The notes under the pieces are model-generated. The model saw only the letters and a list, made by a program, of their open reading frames with translations. It made no database searches and was not told where the DNA came from. Both the position numbers and the translations under genes were made by a program. 64,000 nt of DNA from Armigeres subalbatus (taxonomy: Eukaryota > Arthropoda > Insecta > Diptera > Culicidae), in assembly GCF_024139115.2 (NCBI RefSeq), contig NC_085141.1, positions 403,809,612-403,873,611 of the forward strand. Reading direction: 5' to 3'. Positions 1 through 10,890 of the stretch are shown here, piece by piece; the first letter of the stretch is position 1; every line of letters starts with the position of its first letter.

Positions 1-989
1 GCGATACGATGGGACGCGCTCCGACGGTATAATTGCGCCAATGTGGGTTCATAATGTGATAAATGTGAAAATATCAAAGCATCGCAAATCTTCCGTCTGC
101 CGGGGCCGGCAAACAGCCTGCAAAGAATGGAAGTATATTAAATGTGATTTCGGTTTTATGTTACGTCGAGGGGATACCTTCCTCCGGGATTGGGAACACC
201 GAGTTTGATGCCAAGGGAGAGATTATAACATTTGCTACGAGTTGTGAGTGGTCGCTTTCTGGAAAGTTAATACGATCGAAATGGCACTAAAAGCAAGCTA
301 TTCGGTTTGTTGGAACATAATACCAACTATTTTATTCCGAGAATGGTATTGTCATGGGGGAACCGTCTCGAGTTCATTTGCAATTTATTAGGTTAGATAC
401 CATCAATCCAGAGATGAATAGATAGAAAATAGTTTTATTGGAGCCTTCTAGGAATTTTATTAACTGTGCAATCTCATTTCCTCCATCGTATTGAATATTG
501 ATCAGCACAAACTAATGTTGGTCCTTCTGTTACCTAATGGACACGATCAATTGCAGCACCGAATCGTTTATCATTGACCTTCATTAATCACAACTGCCAT
601 ATTATGGTCATTCCATTCAGGCCTGATTCTTCGTTGAATTGATTATCCTACTAAGTGTCATTTATTTTCGGATAAAGCCGGTTAATGGAACGTAAATACA
701 CAAACCGTTTTTATTCCCCGACTTGCTTTGGTTGCTTCAACAACCGACGAATGAATGGGCCGGCCGGAAGAGGACACAGAAACGGAAATTCACTACCCCC
801 GGCGGAGTAATCCACCGCATGAAATCGTATATTTTTTATCTTAGCTGCGAGATTATTTCGACGGTTGATAGTTCCTGCAGGCGAAAGAAATGTACAGTTA
901 GCCGATGGCGAAGGTAGGTTATGAACAAAGGGGACAATATTCGAAACTTTAATGTTACGATATGAATAAAACTTAAACGGAACAAACAA
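1..989. other. Unrecognised non-coding stretch
   Basis: No recognisable gene or repeat is seen. Overlapping short open frames at 711-1043 (minus) and 723-917 (plus) lie in the less AT-rich part, around 720-920, but show no domain, no convincing start context and no splice-bounded structure. This could be intron or intergenic DNA. Confidence 0.5.
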
Positions 990-1375
990 TTTCCAATGAA
1001 AATTAAAGCGAATTTTCCGTGGAAATAAAAAAAAACTTCCCAACGGGAACCATGTCCCAAAGCATGTCCCGTGGAAATTTGTGTGAATTTATTGCAAATA
1101 TATTAATACATGCTTCGTAAAAATTTGAATGAACTTCTCGTGGAAACTGAAATGAAGTGCAAGTTTAAGATAATTTCATGTTGAAATCTAAATAATTTTC
1201 TGTAAACTCCGGTAATAATCCCTTTTAAATCATGAGTTAACTTCCGCGAAACATTTAAAACTATGTTTCGTGAGACTTCTGAAGAATCTAAGTGCGCATT
1301 ACAGAAAATCTCATGAAGAAAGTTCCAACGAATTTACCATGAAAATTAAAGAAAAATATCTTGCGGAATTTAAAT
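990..1375. repeat. Degenerate ~30-bp repeat, CCCGTGGAAATT type
   Basis: Phrases such as TTTTCCGTGGAAAT, TCCCGTGGAAATT and CTTCTCGTGGAAACT recur roughly every 30-40 bases with heavy divergence. The same motif recurs near 2845-2990, 14235-14390, 16905-17100, 21395-21990 and 63335-63560, so it is a dispersed minisatellite-like family. Confidence 0.6.
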
Positions 1376-1423
1376 CACTTCTGGTGTTTACAATGTTCTG
1401 AAAAACTCAAATGTGAATATGTA

Positions 1424-1640
1424 GGGGAGCTGTTCCGTTGTCCATCTGAACATATATTCATCTCATCGCGAATCAAAGAAACACGGCACTAATTTCGTTG
1501 CTTTTTTTTTGCTAACATGCGTGCTCACTGCTGGAAAATCATAAAATTAAGAAACAAATCTAGCATGATTTAATCAAATTCCTTTTCATTGCTTCGTTTT
1601 TGGTGAATATCAGAGCTATGAGATGGAGTTCAGGAGAGTT
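1424..1640. mobile_element. Diverged copy of the TAGGGGAAC MITE
   Basis: It begins after TA with GGGGAGCTGTTCCGTTGTCC and matches, over about 200 bp with substitutions and small gaps, the element at 58653-58869. Shared internal phrases include ATATATTCATCTCATCGC, CATGCGTGCTCACTGCTG and GAGCTATGAGATG. The right terminus is eroded, so that boundary is approximate. Confidence 0.6.
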
Positions 1641-1924
1641 CTCTACGTTATGTGGAAAATTTTGTTTCGGAAAATGTATCGGAGGTAACCACTTTCCTTC
1701 GATGGGACTTGAACGCACGACCCTCAGTACTTCACTTCTTGTGGAAGCTCTAAAGATTTTCCACACACTTAATTTGTTTTACCGGGATCTCAGCAATATC
1801 CGCCGGGATATCAGTTTTTATTTTGCTGGGCAGACGGCTGTGCGGATTTTTGCCGAGCTGCAGAATTAAAAACTGAGTGTGTATGGATATGCAGAGTTTC
1901 CCGTAAAAATCAAATGTTTGAGCG

Positions 1925-2012
1925 GGGAAGTGATATTTGGCTCAAGGCCACAAGGCCCAAAAGTCGTTTGGTCGAATATGTCATTGGACCGAAAAAAACA
2001 TTAAGCCGAAAC
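1925..2012. repeat. GGCCGAA-type degenerate repeat
   Basis: A short run of variants of GGCCGAAATGTCATTTGG, for example TCGAATATGTCATTGGACCG. It is the same family as the longer arrays at 21000-21385 and 62955-63310. Confidence 0.5.
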
Positions 2013-2750
2013 CCATCACACTCAAAATAGAACTAAACATCTGGATCCGAGCTCGATACGAAAGACGGTCAATTGCGTAATACAGTGTCAACCCGATTTT
2101 GTCACTCCCCGATTTTGTCTACCCCCGATTTTATCACGTTTACGACCCGATTTTGCCACCCCAAAAAAATTTGAAAATTTTATTCGTTCTTTTTATTTTT
2201 GTAAATAATACCGCAAACAACAATGATTTTCATGAAATAACTTTCACCGCCTTTGGTTTATTATAAATCATTTCTTATTACCTGTCAATGAATTTGAGGC
2301 CGGGCGCCAATCACACATTTTACCTTTCCATGGCATAAACTGATTCATATTTGTAAAATGAATAAAAAAATTGAAAATATTTTTTTTCCGATTTTGTCAC
2401 ATTTCCTATTTTATCACCCCAAAATTCACCAGGGGGGTGATAAAATCGGGATATAACTGTAATTATTTATATTCTGACCACACAAAACAGAAATACAAAC
2501 CCGGATCCTCCTCCGATACGAAACGCGTTCAATCACGAACTTATTAATTTATTTTCCAACCTCACAAAACAGAATCCACGTATGATATGAAACACGTTAG
2601 ATCACGTAACTCGTGATAGCTTAGCTTATTTTCCGACCGCGCGACCGCACAAAACAGAACGAATCACCTGGACTTATGGCCGACACGAAACACGTTCAAT
2701 CGCGTACCCAATTAATTTATTTTCCAACCGCACAAAACAGAATTAAGGCT
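2012..2750. repeat. ~85-105-bp tandem repeat array split by a MITE
   Basis: Units ending in CGCACAAAACAGAA recur near 2490, 2573, 2659 and 2744. Each also carries GATACGAAACGCGTTCAATC and TTATTTTCCAACCG variants. The array starts before 2083 and resumes after 2461, so the pogo-like MITE at 2083-2459 was inserted into a pre-existing tandem array. Confidence 0.7.
2083..2459. mobile_element. pogo-like MITE, copy 1
   Basis: Flanked by TA on both sides (2081-2082 and 2460-2461). The left end reads CAGTGTCAACCCGATTTTG and the inverted right end reads CAGTTATATCCCGATTTTAT. The left subterminal region repeats CCCGATTTTGTCAC several times. No transposase frame is present. A 440-bp copy lies at 20257-20696. 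TA duplication and CAGT termini fit non-autonomous pogo/Tc1-mariner elements; the family assignment is inference. Confidence 0.8.
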
Positions 2751-2844
2751 TCCCCAGACCTAAGCGATTTCATCGCCGCGACGGCGACAATTAGTCGCCG
2801 CGATTCTATTGGTGGGTCGCTGCACGCAATGTTCCATTTATCCT

Positions 2845-2990
2845 TCCATACCCATGGAAATTCCCAAAAATTTTCTTTGGGACTACCAAACAATTTTTAT
2901 TGGGAACTTCAATAATCTTTCTTTGGAAGCTCCAAAGAATTTTCTGTAGAAATTTTAAAAGTATTTCCCGTGGAAAATTAGAAAAAAGTA
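2845..2990. repeat. CCCGTGGAAATT-type degenerate repeat
   Basis: Four or five diverged units of the form CCATGGAAATTCCCAAAAATT, TTGGAAGCTCCAAAGAATTT and TTTCCCGTGGAAAATT. Same dispersed family as 990-1375. Confidence 0.55.
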
Positions 2991-3053
2991 TAAGGTTGTG
3001 TTAAGTAAAGTTCCAAAACTGTTGTGAACTGGCAATTAAATGCATGTATAATA

Positions 3054-3888
3054 GAGTGATTCAAATTTTGACTTTTTTGTTCCCCGATGTTTAAACGATT
3101 GCATTTGCCATTTAAATAATGCTCCTAAATTTTTAGCAATTTTGGATGTAATTTGACTGTGCACACGTCATTCGAAGTTTGTATGGAAATTACTGTGAAA
3201 CAGTGGCGTAGCCAGGGGGGTGGTTTTGGGCATAAAACCCCCCCCAAAGACAAAATTTTTAGAAGAAATTTTTTTTTTCGAAAAAAAATATGTTCAGAAA
3301 ACCCCCCCCCAGACCAATTTTCTGGCTACGCCACTGCTGTGAAAACTGACCCTTATGTGGAAGATCGTTCCGAGAGGTGGCCCATGAACTATTTAAATAT
3401 AATCAACACATTATCAACACCTACACACCTACATCAACACCTACACAGAATACTTCTCAAGCTGAAAGGCAGTTGTTGTTGCGAAGCGATTTCTCGTTTG
3501 GAAGCAAAGTTATGAAGAAAACAAAAATGCTCATTATTGATATTGATGTTATTCTTTTACGTGTTAAATTGAATTTCCCACGATTCAGTATTTCCTTAAT
3601 AACTTTTCTTGCGAGCATCAAATCGTTTCGCAACAAAGACGGCCTGTTTCCTTCTAAAATTTCTTATGTTGCCGATGTACTCATATGTTGTTAGAGCTAA
3701 AAGGGAAGCGTTGCGAAACGGTTTTCCATGAAAGTTACTGTTTTCATAGCAATTTTCATACAAACTTCAAACCGCGCGTGCTCACTCAATTTACATCCAA
3801 ATTAGCTAAAAATGTAGGTGGGTTAATAAAATAGCAAATGCAATCGTTTAAGCACCGGGGGGCAAAAAAGTCAAAATTTGAATCACTC
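3054..3888. mobile_element. TA-flanked element with long TIRs (~180 bp)
   Basis: Flanked by TA (3052-3053 and 3889-3890). The ends read GAGTGATTCAAATTTTGAC inward on both sides. The inverted similarity continues inward for roughly 180 bp with substitutions, through phrases such as AACGATTGCATTTGC, TTGGATGTAA and GAAGTTTGTATG. The core has no transposase-like frame. A smaller hAT-like MITE sits inside it at 3201-3336. Tc1/mariner affinity is inferred from the TA duplication only. Confidence 0.8.
3201..3336. mobile_element. hAT-like MITE nested in a larger TIR element
   Basis: A 136-bp element with TIRs CAGTGGCGTAGCCAG at the left and CTGGCTACGCCACTG at the right. It is flanked by a perfect 8-bp duplication CTGTGAAA (3193-3200 and 3337-3344), as hAT elements make. 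The interior is C-rich and A/T-rich with no coding capacity. Confidence 0.85.
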
Positions 3889-4083
3889 TAATGTATATGC
3901 TTCCTTACTGAGGCAATAGGCTTCGATTAGAATGGTTTAGAGTGGCGATAGAGCAAGTTGATAATGATTAGATAATAAATTCCAGCTTTGAAGCTGTGTG
4001 AAATGGACACTGCTGTCAAAACCGTTTCTTTCAAGCCAGAAAAAATCCGTCGCAACATTAATAAAAAAAAAACTATCTATCTA

Positions 4084-4271
4084 TACACCCAGGTTTTTTA
4101 CATGGATGGAATTCATTAATTTCTCGGTTAACCCGAACTTTCACAGCTTTTTAAATACCACCTGAATTTTCTTTGATTTTTTGAGATTTTTTTTGTGGGG
4201 TTAACTCGTTGTTTCATTGACGTTGAAGGTCTTAAACGACTAAAACCAAACCGTGTAAAAACCTGGGTGTA
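4084..4271. mobile_element. 188-bp TA-flanked MITE (CACCCAGG termini)
   Basis: The ends are TACACCCAGGTTTTTTACA and its inverted counterpart TGTAAAAACCTGGGTGTA, flanked by TA. The interior has no coding capacity. Tc1/mariner type is likely but inferred from the TA only. Confidence 0.8.
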
Positions 4272-4289
4272 TAGTCAAAAAGAATTGCC

Positions 4290-4511
4290 ATGGACATGCT
4301 AAGGAGAAAGCTCGAGCTGCTAGAGGAGCAAAACAAAACAAAGCATACGAATATGAAAAGAGAATCCAGCTGGATTAAGTACGAACGCAAGTTGAAGAAA
4401 ACGGATGAGGATCTCGAAGCGGCTGCAGCGGAAATCGATTCAGAATTAAGTGCAAGAAGAAGAGCGATAATACTAAAATATACAGGCAGAAAATCTGAGA
4501 AAAACCGATGA
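4290..4511 (+). CDS. Short coiled-coil-like frame, unrecognised
   Basis: A 73-codon open frame starting ATG just after the MITE at 4084-4271. The product is highly charged and heptad-like: it opens MDMLRRKLELLEEQN and later reads KYERKLKKTDEDLEAAAAE. No family is recognised. It could be the N-terminal piece of a retroelement gag-like protein or of a host coiled-coil protein whose remaining exons are not visible. No splice donor consensus was identified before the stop. Composition differs from the surrounding AT-rich DNA, which is the main reason to list it. Confidence 0.25.
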   Translation: MDMLRRKLELLEEQNKTKHTNMKRESSWIKYERKLKKTDEDLEAAAAEIDSELSARRRAIILKYTGRKSEKNR

Positions 4512-4519
4512 ATGAACAA

Positions 4520-6300
4520 CAAATTTCAACAGTTGAAAAACGAAATCACACGACGAGTTCGATGGCGCATTGTGTTTTGGTGTCGCAGTTTCTCATCGTA
4601 ACACCTGGCGTGAATGATTAATTATATTTCTGATATATATCTTACATAACTGATTAATTAAATTTCTGTCAGAACCTTCATGCGCCACGTAAACGTTACG
4701 GATGTATTAGAAACTGTTGCCCATCAAATCCAGGAAGAAAAATCGAATTTGAACCGATAGATTAAGTGTTGCAAATTGACACTGCTGTTAAAATTGTTTC
4801 ATGCAAGCCAGTTGTATCCGAGACACTACCGCCAATTGGACGTCGGATTACGTAGTGTGAAATATTTATTTTTAAAATTCTGAATATGTTTACTAAAGCC
4901 AATCTTAGGCTGCTATGTAACCGCTATTGAATTCATCGTTGCGATCGGCTGTTATCATCTGCATCTCTGCGTTAGTATTTTGCACTTAAGACGAAATTTC
5001 TTCAACTTTTGTCTTGTAACGGTGTCCAATATCTGGGGCTACCAAGCAATTATGACTTGCACTTTAAAGAAAATTCGTCTCGCTTCAACACAAACAGAAA
5101 CAAAATTAGAATTATGGAAGAAAATTTCACTTAACTGCAACTTTCTGCCGTCAAAAAGCGATTCTGATTTACACTTTGAAGAAAATTCGTCTAAAAGAAT
5201 CGATTTGTTTTCAATCCAGTAATGGCGGCTGAGTGAGTGCCTTTTTGACTCAATAATGGGAGCCATCAGCGTGAGCACACGCCGTATCTTAGCCAACTTC
5301 GCGCTCCAATACCAGTGTAAAACCGAATATGAATCGGCGGAATGGCAAACTTCTACAAACAGCTACAGGCATCTCCTGATCCAACGAATACCTTTCCCAA
5401 TGTCCAACTCCGTGGTACTTATAAGGGTGTCGCTGAGTCGGGGGCCTCTCATTAAGTAAGTACTACATCAACACTTTCTTCCCCCCCCCCCCCCCCAAAT
5501 GACGGTGAAGATGGGCGTGACCAGGAGTAGTAATCCTCATGCTTTTGTGATGTTTTCCTAGATTTGTATCAAGGAGCACACCTAACTTGATTTCTAATAG
5601 CAATTTGGATAGGGATTTCAAAAGAACGACATGAGTAACTGACTTGCCAATGTCCCCATGTTTGTGATGCTATTGCATTGCTATGTAATAATGGCGGGCG
5701 AGTGAGTGCCTTTTTGCCATTCAAGAGGTAGAAAATATTTAAATATTTTAATCAACGTTGGCCACGATTCATTGAAAAACTTTGGCACTCATCCAATTGG
5801 ATACAAACAAATAAATGATGCATTTTTTTCATCATCTTAATTTATTTTCTAGGAATGTGAAAGCCGCAATATATGGATGAACCGATGATATAATGTTTAT
5901 AATCAATGGAAAGTAAATCTGCAATCAGACAGCTGGGTGAAGCGATATTCAGATAGTGCAAGACCGAACTCACTAGAAACTAAACTTAAACAAACTTCTT
6001 TTGCACTAAACAATTTTTCTCTGGCCCGCAATCAAGCAATACATCAAGGAGTTACTGTTAACCATTGTTGTACAACGTGCACATTGTGCACAAAACATTC
6101 CGACACCACCAGTAAGCCAGAGACGATAGTATATTGTGCGACAATAGCAGACAATAAAATCCTGTGCGATTGGAATCATAATAATTTGTGAGAACTTGAA
6201 GTGACTCTCAGTGTGAGCAGTTATTTCGTTTGCTCCAACTATATATTTTGTCTTTTTTAGTACCATTGCCATATCTGCAATAACAAATATGATTTAATAG
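4520..6300. other. Unrecognised AT-rich stretch with short duplications
   Basis: No gene recognised. A phrase of the form ACTTTAAAGAAAATTCGTCT near 5060 recurs as ACTTTGAAGAAAATTCGTCT near 5173, and GAGTGAGTGCCTTTTTG occurs near 5231 and 5700. These are local duplications. A run of 16 C residues occupies 5481-5496. Confidence 0.5.
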
Positions 6301-6322
6301 AATATATAAACTTGCTATGAGA

Positions 6323-6365
6323 GCCGGAGACGAGCCAGCCTCGGGCTGAAAGTCCGACAAAAAAA
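6323..6365 (+). mobile_element. Tiny hairpin retroposon with A-tail, copy 1
   Basis: A ~36-base body, GCCGGAGACGAGCCAGCC then TCGGGCTGAAAGTCCGAC, is followed by A residues and flanked by a perfect 14-bp duplication AACTTGCTATGAGA (6309-6322 and 6366-6379). The body can fold with an inner CAGCC/GGCTG stem. It shares the GAGCCAGCC...GGGCTG core with 41685-41752. A-tail plus duplication shows LINE-type retroposition. The source is either a very short SINE or a LINE 3' end truncated at a hairpin. Confidence 0.8.
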
Positions 6366-6379
6366 AACTTGCTATGAGA

Positions 6380-7000
6380 ATTCTAAAACATCTTCCTTTA
6401 CTTAACTTTTCAAACTTTTTCATTTTTTTTTTTCAATATTGATTACAATACTTATCTTGCATTTAGTGCCGATTAGTATTATAGTGTCCGACGAGTAAGC
6501 CGTCAGATACAATTTTTATATATAAGTCTGTATCAATCTAAGCAAATTGTCTGTATTCGTCTGTCTGGAGTTTAGAAGGTACAGAAATTAGAAAATTATT
6601 CAAAACCATGCTCTTTTGAAAACGTATAAGTTTCAATAATAGAGATATTAAACTATAGAGGAATATTATCGCTGTCGTCACTGGCAAAACATCTTTTGCT
6701 GACGAAGGTAGGGCGCTAAAAATCAGTACGTTTTGACAGTTGTGTACCCAACATGTTTGGGAAAAAGAAGAGAATGGCACAAATCTCCCAAATTGAGGGG
6801 AACGTGCCTCCTGAGCCGACGTTCTGAAGGTTTATTACCTCTATTGCTTCAATAGTCAAAAAGTCAGTGTAAGACTTAGTTGAGTCAAGTACGAGATACT
6901 AAAAACAAGTAAGGTTGAGGTCAACATACGTATTTTGGAAGTTACTGCGAAGTTACAGTCAAGTGGTGGAATTAAATGGGATAATACTATCTCGTCTTAC
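6380..7000. other. No recognised feature
   Basis: AT-rich DNA with a short open frame at 6538-6780 (minus) that shows no domain. Nothing else is supported here. Confidence 0.4.
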
Positions 7001-8480
7001 GACTCGTTTGATAATCCGTTGGGAAGTCCATAAGAGTTCAGTTCAGAGTAAATCAAGGAGTCAATCAATTTGAAACCCCAAAGAACGGAACGGACATCTT
7101 TTGGGTTTACAAACGGAGAACCTTTGGTCTTTCGGTAGGAAAACCCAGAATTATTTTGAATCGGGTCCAGAAGCAGAAAAATATTCCATTCAGAAGCCCA
7201 GAATGCTCCAATCGAAAGTTCAAAAGTATTTCTAACCAAAGTCCAAAAGGACTCCGTTTGGAATTCTAGAATGATTTTGTTCAGAATCACATCAGAATTT
7301 TTCTCGGGTACTTTTTCAAAACGGCGTATGTCGCAAATTGTAAACAAACCCGTTTTCAACAGCATATGGTATAAAAATCATCTAAAAATGTGTATATCTT
7401 CAAAGCTACATGAAAATGTGTTATTAAAAATGTAAATCAATTTTTTGCAAAACGGTGTAACATCATTGTTGAAAATATTGCACATACACCGCTTAGCCGA
7501 AAATGTACTTTAAAAAGTTTTTTCGAACAACTAAATAGTTTAAAACGTCCGTCTGTTTGTACTTTTTCATCACTGATTTCAAAATTAAGCTTGTTGCTTG
7601 TATATTCCGATTTTCGTTAAGAAAAACATTTTACGTTGTTTTTCTACATCAAATGTTGTTACGTCGTGTTGTAAATGTTGCAACTTTTTTGTCGCATGTG
7701 CGTGAAACGTTTCAACTTGACGCAACATTTCGACGTATCAACAATGCAGCTGACAGAGCAGCGTAACATGTCGACGAAAGTAGCATGACCTCGGTCATGC
7801 TGACTTATCAAAACGACGTATGTGATTTATCTGTTGCAGAACGTTGTAACATACATTTTTATCAAAATAACTGAAATGTTCACACGCAGTGCAGATTTCA
7901 GAGTCAGTGACGATGAACCTTTTCATAATGTATCGTTGAGGTTAATTCAATTGCAATTAAAATGTTTAGTCTCTAAATAGGAATAAAAATAAAATCTGAA
8001 AACTTCCAAGCCCATTTTCTCAGCTTGATCAAAATGTTACATACGCCGATTTGAAAAAGTACCCGAGTTTTGGTTGGAAGCCTAAAGGATTTCTTTGGGA
8101 AGCCCAGAGTGATACCTTTAGAGAACCCAAGAGAATTTTGCTCAGAAACACGAAGGGATTCCGTTAGTAAACCCAGAAGAATTTCGTTCGGAAGTTCACA
8201 TAATTCTGTAAATCCGTACGAATGGATATCTTTTGTGCACACTTATGGTATTCTTTTGGGCTTTTGAACGGGATCATTTTGGGCTTCAGAATGGAATCTT
8301 TTTCTGCTTCTGGACAAAAGATTCCGATTTGAATCTTTTTATATCTTTTTAGATTAGATCTCCTGAGATTTCCAAAAAGAATCAAACAATTTTTCCGTTT
8401 GGAAATATATTCTGTTTGGAACGTAAAAATTATCCCGTTCGGAAGCCTAAAAGTGTTCGCTCGGAATTCAATTTATACCG
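7000..8480. repeat. Degenerate GGAAGCCCAGAA-type repeat, interrupted
   Basis: Phrases such as TTCAGAAGCCCAGAATGCTC, GGAAGCCCAGAGTGATACC and TTCGGAAGCCTAAAAGTG recur about every 30-36 bases in 7015-7300 and again in 8075-8480. The two blocks were probably one array, now split by the TIR element at 7303-8067. Confidence 0.55.
7303..8067. mobile_element. TIR element with CTCGGGTACTT ends, long form
   Basis: The left end, CTCGGGTACTTTTTCAAAAC followed by GGCGTATG, mirrors the right end CATACGCCGATTTG followed by AAAAAGTACCCGAG. The ~765-bp interior has no recognisable transposase. A compact 241-bp relative with longer arms lies at 33807-34047 and a one-sided fragment at about 19483-19553. The superfamily is not determined. 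Confidence 0.65.
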
Positions 8481-8931
8481 TTTGGAAACTTTATAGAATT
8501 CCGTACGAAATTTCCATACACGCTAACTTTGACGGAAATTGAGTAAAATTTCCGTGGGAAGAAAAGATACAATACAATTTTACTCAGTCAGAGTGTAACG
8601 ATTTAGTTTGAAAACCGAAAATGGTTTAATTGAAAGCCAAACAGGATTCTGTGTGGCAGCCCAAAGTTTTGAAAACTAAATGTCTGTAAACGTCTGTAAC
8701 TTCAATCAAAAGTCTGTTTAATGTCTGTAATCTGTATGATGTCCATATGTAAGACCAAATGTCTGTATAAATACAGACATCTCTGTATGTCTGGCATCCC
8801 TGCGCGTAAGGGCATGTAACAGCTTCAAGTTAACTGAAGGCCCCTCACTATCAATATGCCGCCACGTCTTGCAGACCACTCTCACTGTGTGAGACTTACT
8901 GACTCTTAGCAGATTTTGCGGACTGTGTCTA

Positions 8932-9130
8932 CACGTAAAAAAGAGCGTTCCCAAGTTCGTAAACCAGCGAAAATACGCCGTGATTTAATTCATGGATTCG
9001 GGAATACCAGTCACGTTTTCCAGAACGTTCCAGAAAACGTGACTGTATTCCCGAATCCGTGACTGTTGTTCCCAAAAAAATACACCGTGAACTCGTTAGT
9101 TCACGAATTCATGAACGCTTTTTTTGCGTG
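8932..9130. mobile_element. 199-bp TA-flanked MITE with internal hairpin
   Basis: TA flanks (8930-8931, 9131-9132) enclose ends CACGTAAAAAAGAGCGTTC and GAACGCTTTTTTTGCGTG. Inside, 8998-9055 forms a second inverted repeat, TTCGGGAATACCAGTCACG against CGTGACTGTATTCCCGAA. No coding capacity. Confidence 0.8.
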
Positions 9131-9139
9131 TATTATTTG

Positions 9140-10160
9140 GAATCGGTGCAAATTTATGTTCAAAATCCAGTTTTAGTAATCCACCAGCAGTCCAGCATTG
9201 CACATTGGGCCACGTCGTAAAATTAGGAGGAAAAAAATATTTTCACCATGATGATAATATTTTAGGATCAAAATGTCTTCAGCAAAGTCAAAGCTTATTA
9301 TTTAAGCTTTATTTTGAAGTTTGTTGCAATAGAGCGGCCCTACTACATTTTGAGATAAAATTTTTAACTTCTATATTTCTAATTTAAGCATTGCACGATG
9401 TTCTAGAAAGTTGTTCCTTATTTAATTTTGAGGCACTCTGCTGAAGAAACCTTTATTGTACGTCGTTTGTATCATTTGTTATGATAATTTTAAATAATTA
9501 TGTTAGGGTGACCCTAAAAAATCAATATTTTGATTGTAACTTTTTAAGTTTGATTTTTATCAAAGTGACGTCTTCTACAAAGTTTTAGAGCATAAACAAA
9601 TGCACGTTTTGGTTACATAACCAAGTAAATCATTGTAAATCAATCATTGGTGGATTGCAGAGATATCACTGTTTTTCTTGATAAAATCCGTTGTTTTCAA
9701 ATGCCTGTATTTTTGAATGGGGGAAAAAGGGGGATCCATGTTTCCCTGGGTTAGACAGAGGAAGGGCTAAGGATTGCTCTGCATATTTTGTTATTGGAGA
9801 ATTTGAGGTTTTTCCATCATTTAAAAAAATGACTTTATGTACGAGAAAATCAAAATCATTAATTCTAGAAGTGTTATAAAACAAAAAATTTCGCCCAATT
9901 CGTCAAAAACAAAATGTTTATAGTAATCATAACTTCCTTATACATTTCCAGCGCATCTTCACTCAATATACCGATTGTTAGAATATCATGTTTAATAATA
10001 TCAACGCTTATCAACGTGACAACTTTACTGAACAGACCATAATCGTAGGTTGTTTACATCACTCGTTCAATCGATTTTACTTTAAAATTGTTAGGGTGGT
10101 ATGGAAAATTCGTTTTTCGTTTTTCGAGCGTAATTTATTTTTTTAACTTTTATCTAGATA
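9140..10160. other. Unrecognised AT-rich stretch
   Basis: No gene is seen. TTAGGGTGACCC near 9503 and TTAGGGTGGTA near 10090 resemble the GGGTGG termini of the TIR elements at 10165 and 18039, so unresolved remnants of that family may be present. Confidence 0.35.
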
Positions 10161-10890
10161 TATATTAGGGTGGTACAAAAATTCGATTTTTTTCCACACC
10201 GATCACTCAATTCTGTCCCATGTTCTGAATGTCCTCCGCGAATTTGAGCAAAATTGGATAACAACTGATTTAGCACGAGCCGTTTCAAGTTTGCAGCGTC
10301 TTCCTTCAACGCAACGCATAACTGTCAACTGAATCAACAAAAATGACAGTAGTCCGCCGGCACGGCAAATGCTGGGTAAAGCGTACCATTGGTACTTCGC
10401 GTACCTGAAGGAATAAAATAGACCCCATCTCGCGGTCCTTAGCCTCTTACCCAGCAACCCCTATCCCTACCTCCCCGCTGTGCTGACCGGGATACGAGCA
10501 ACCTTAGAGGAGATCAGGTAACCAACCTCGGTGGGAACTATGGTTGTATGCTGACAGGAAAGGGGGGTTTGCTCCTCTCCGGAGGTGCAAATCTTATTGA
10601 GCGTTTGTTCTCCATGTCAGGATCGGCTCACAACAGCGTCTGTTCTCCATGTTAGGGGCGGCTGATCATCGTCCGAGTGCCAGCGAGGGACTCTAAGTGA
10701 AACTGTGCACCATGGTCCACCGGAAATAAGGAGGAATGGTCCTCCGGAAATTTAGGGGGTTTGGTGTCAGGCCCTGCAAGCCAGCCTTTAAAAAATCTTA
10801 AGCAACGAACAATCAACAAGAGAGTACGGACCGGAACCATCGGCGAGGACCACTGCGACGAAAAGGACTAGCGATTGGAAACTCGGTCCG

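Noticed and set aside
711..1060. 110- and 74-codon minus-strand frames
   Set aside because: Phe/Leu-rich, overlapping each other and the degenerate CCCGTGGAAATT repeat; no domain or splice context.
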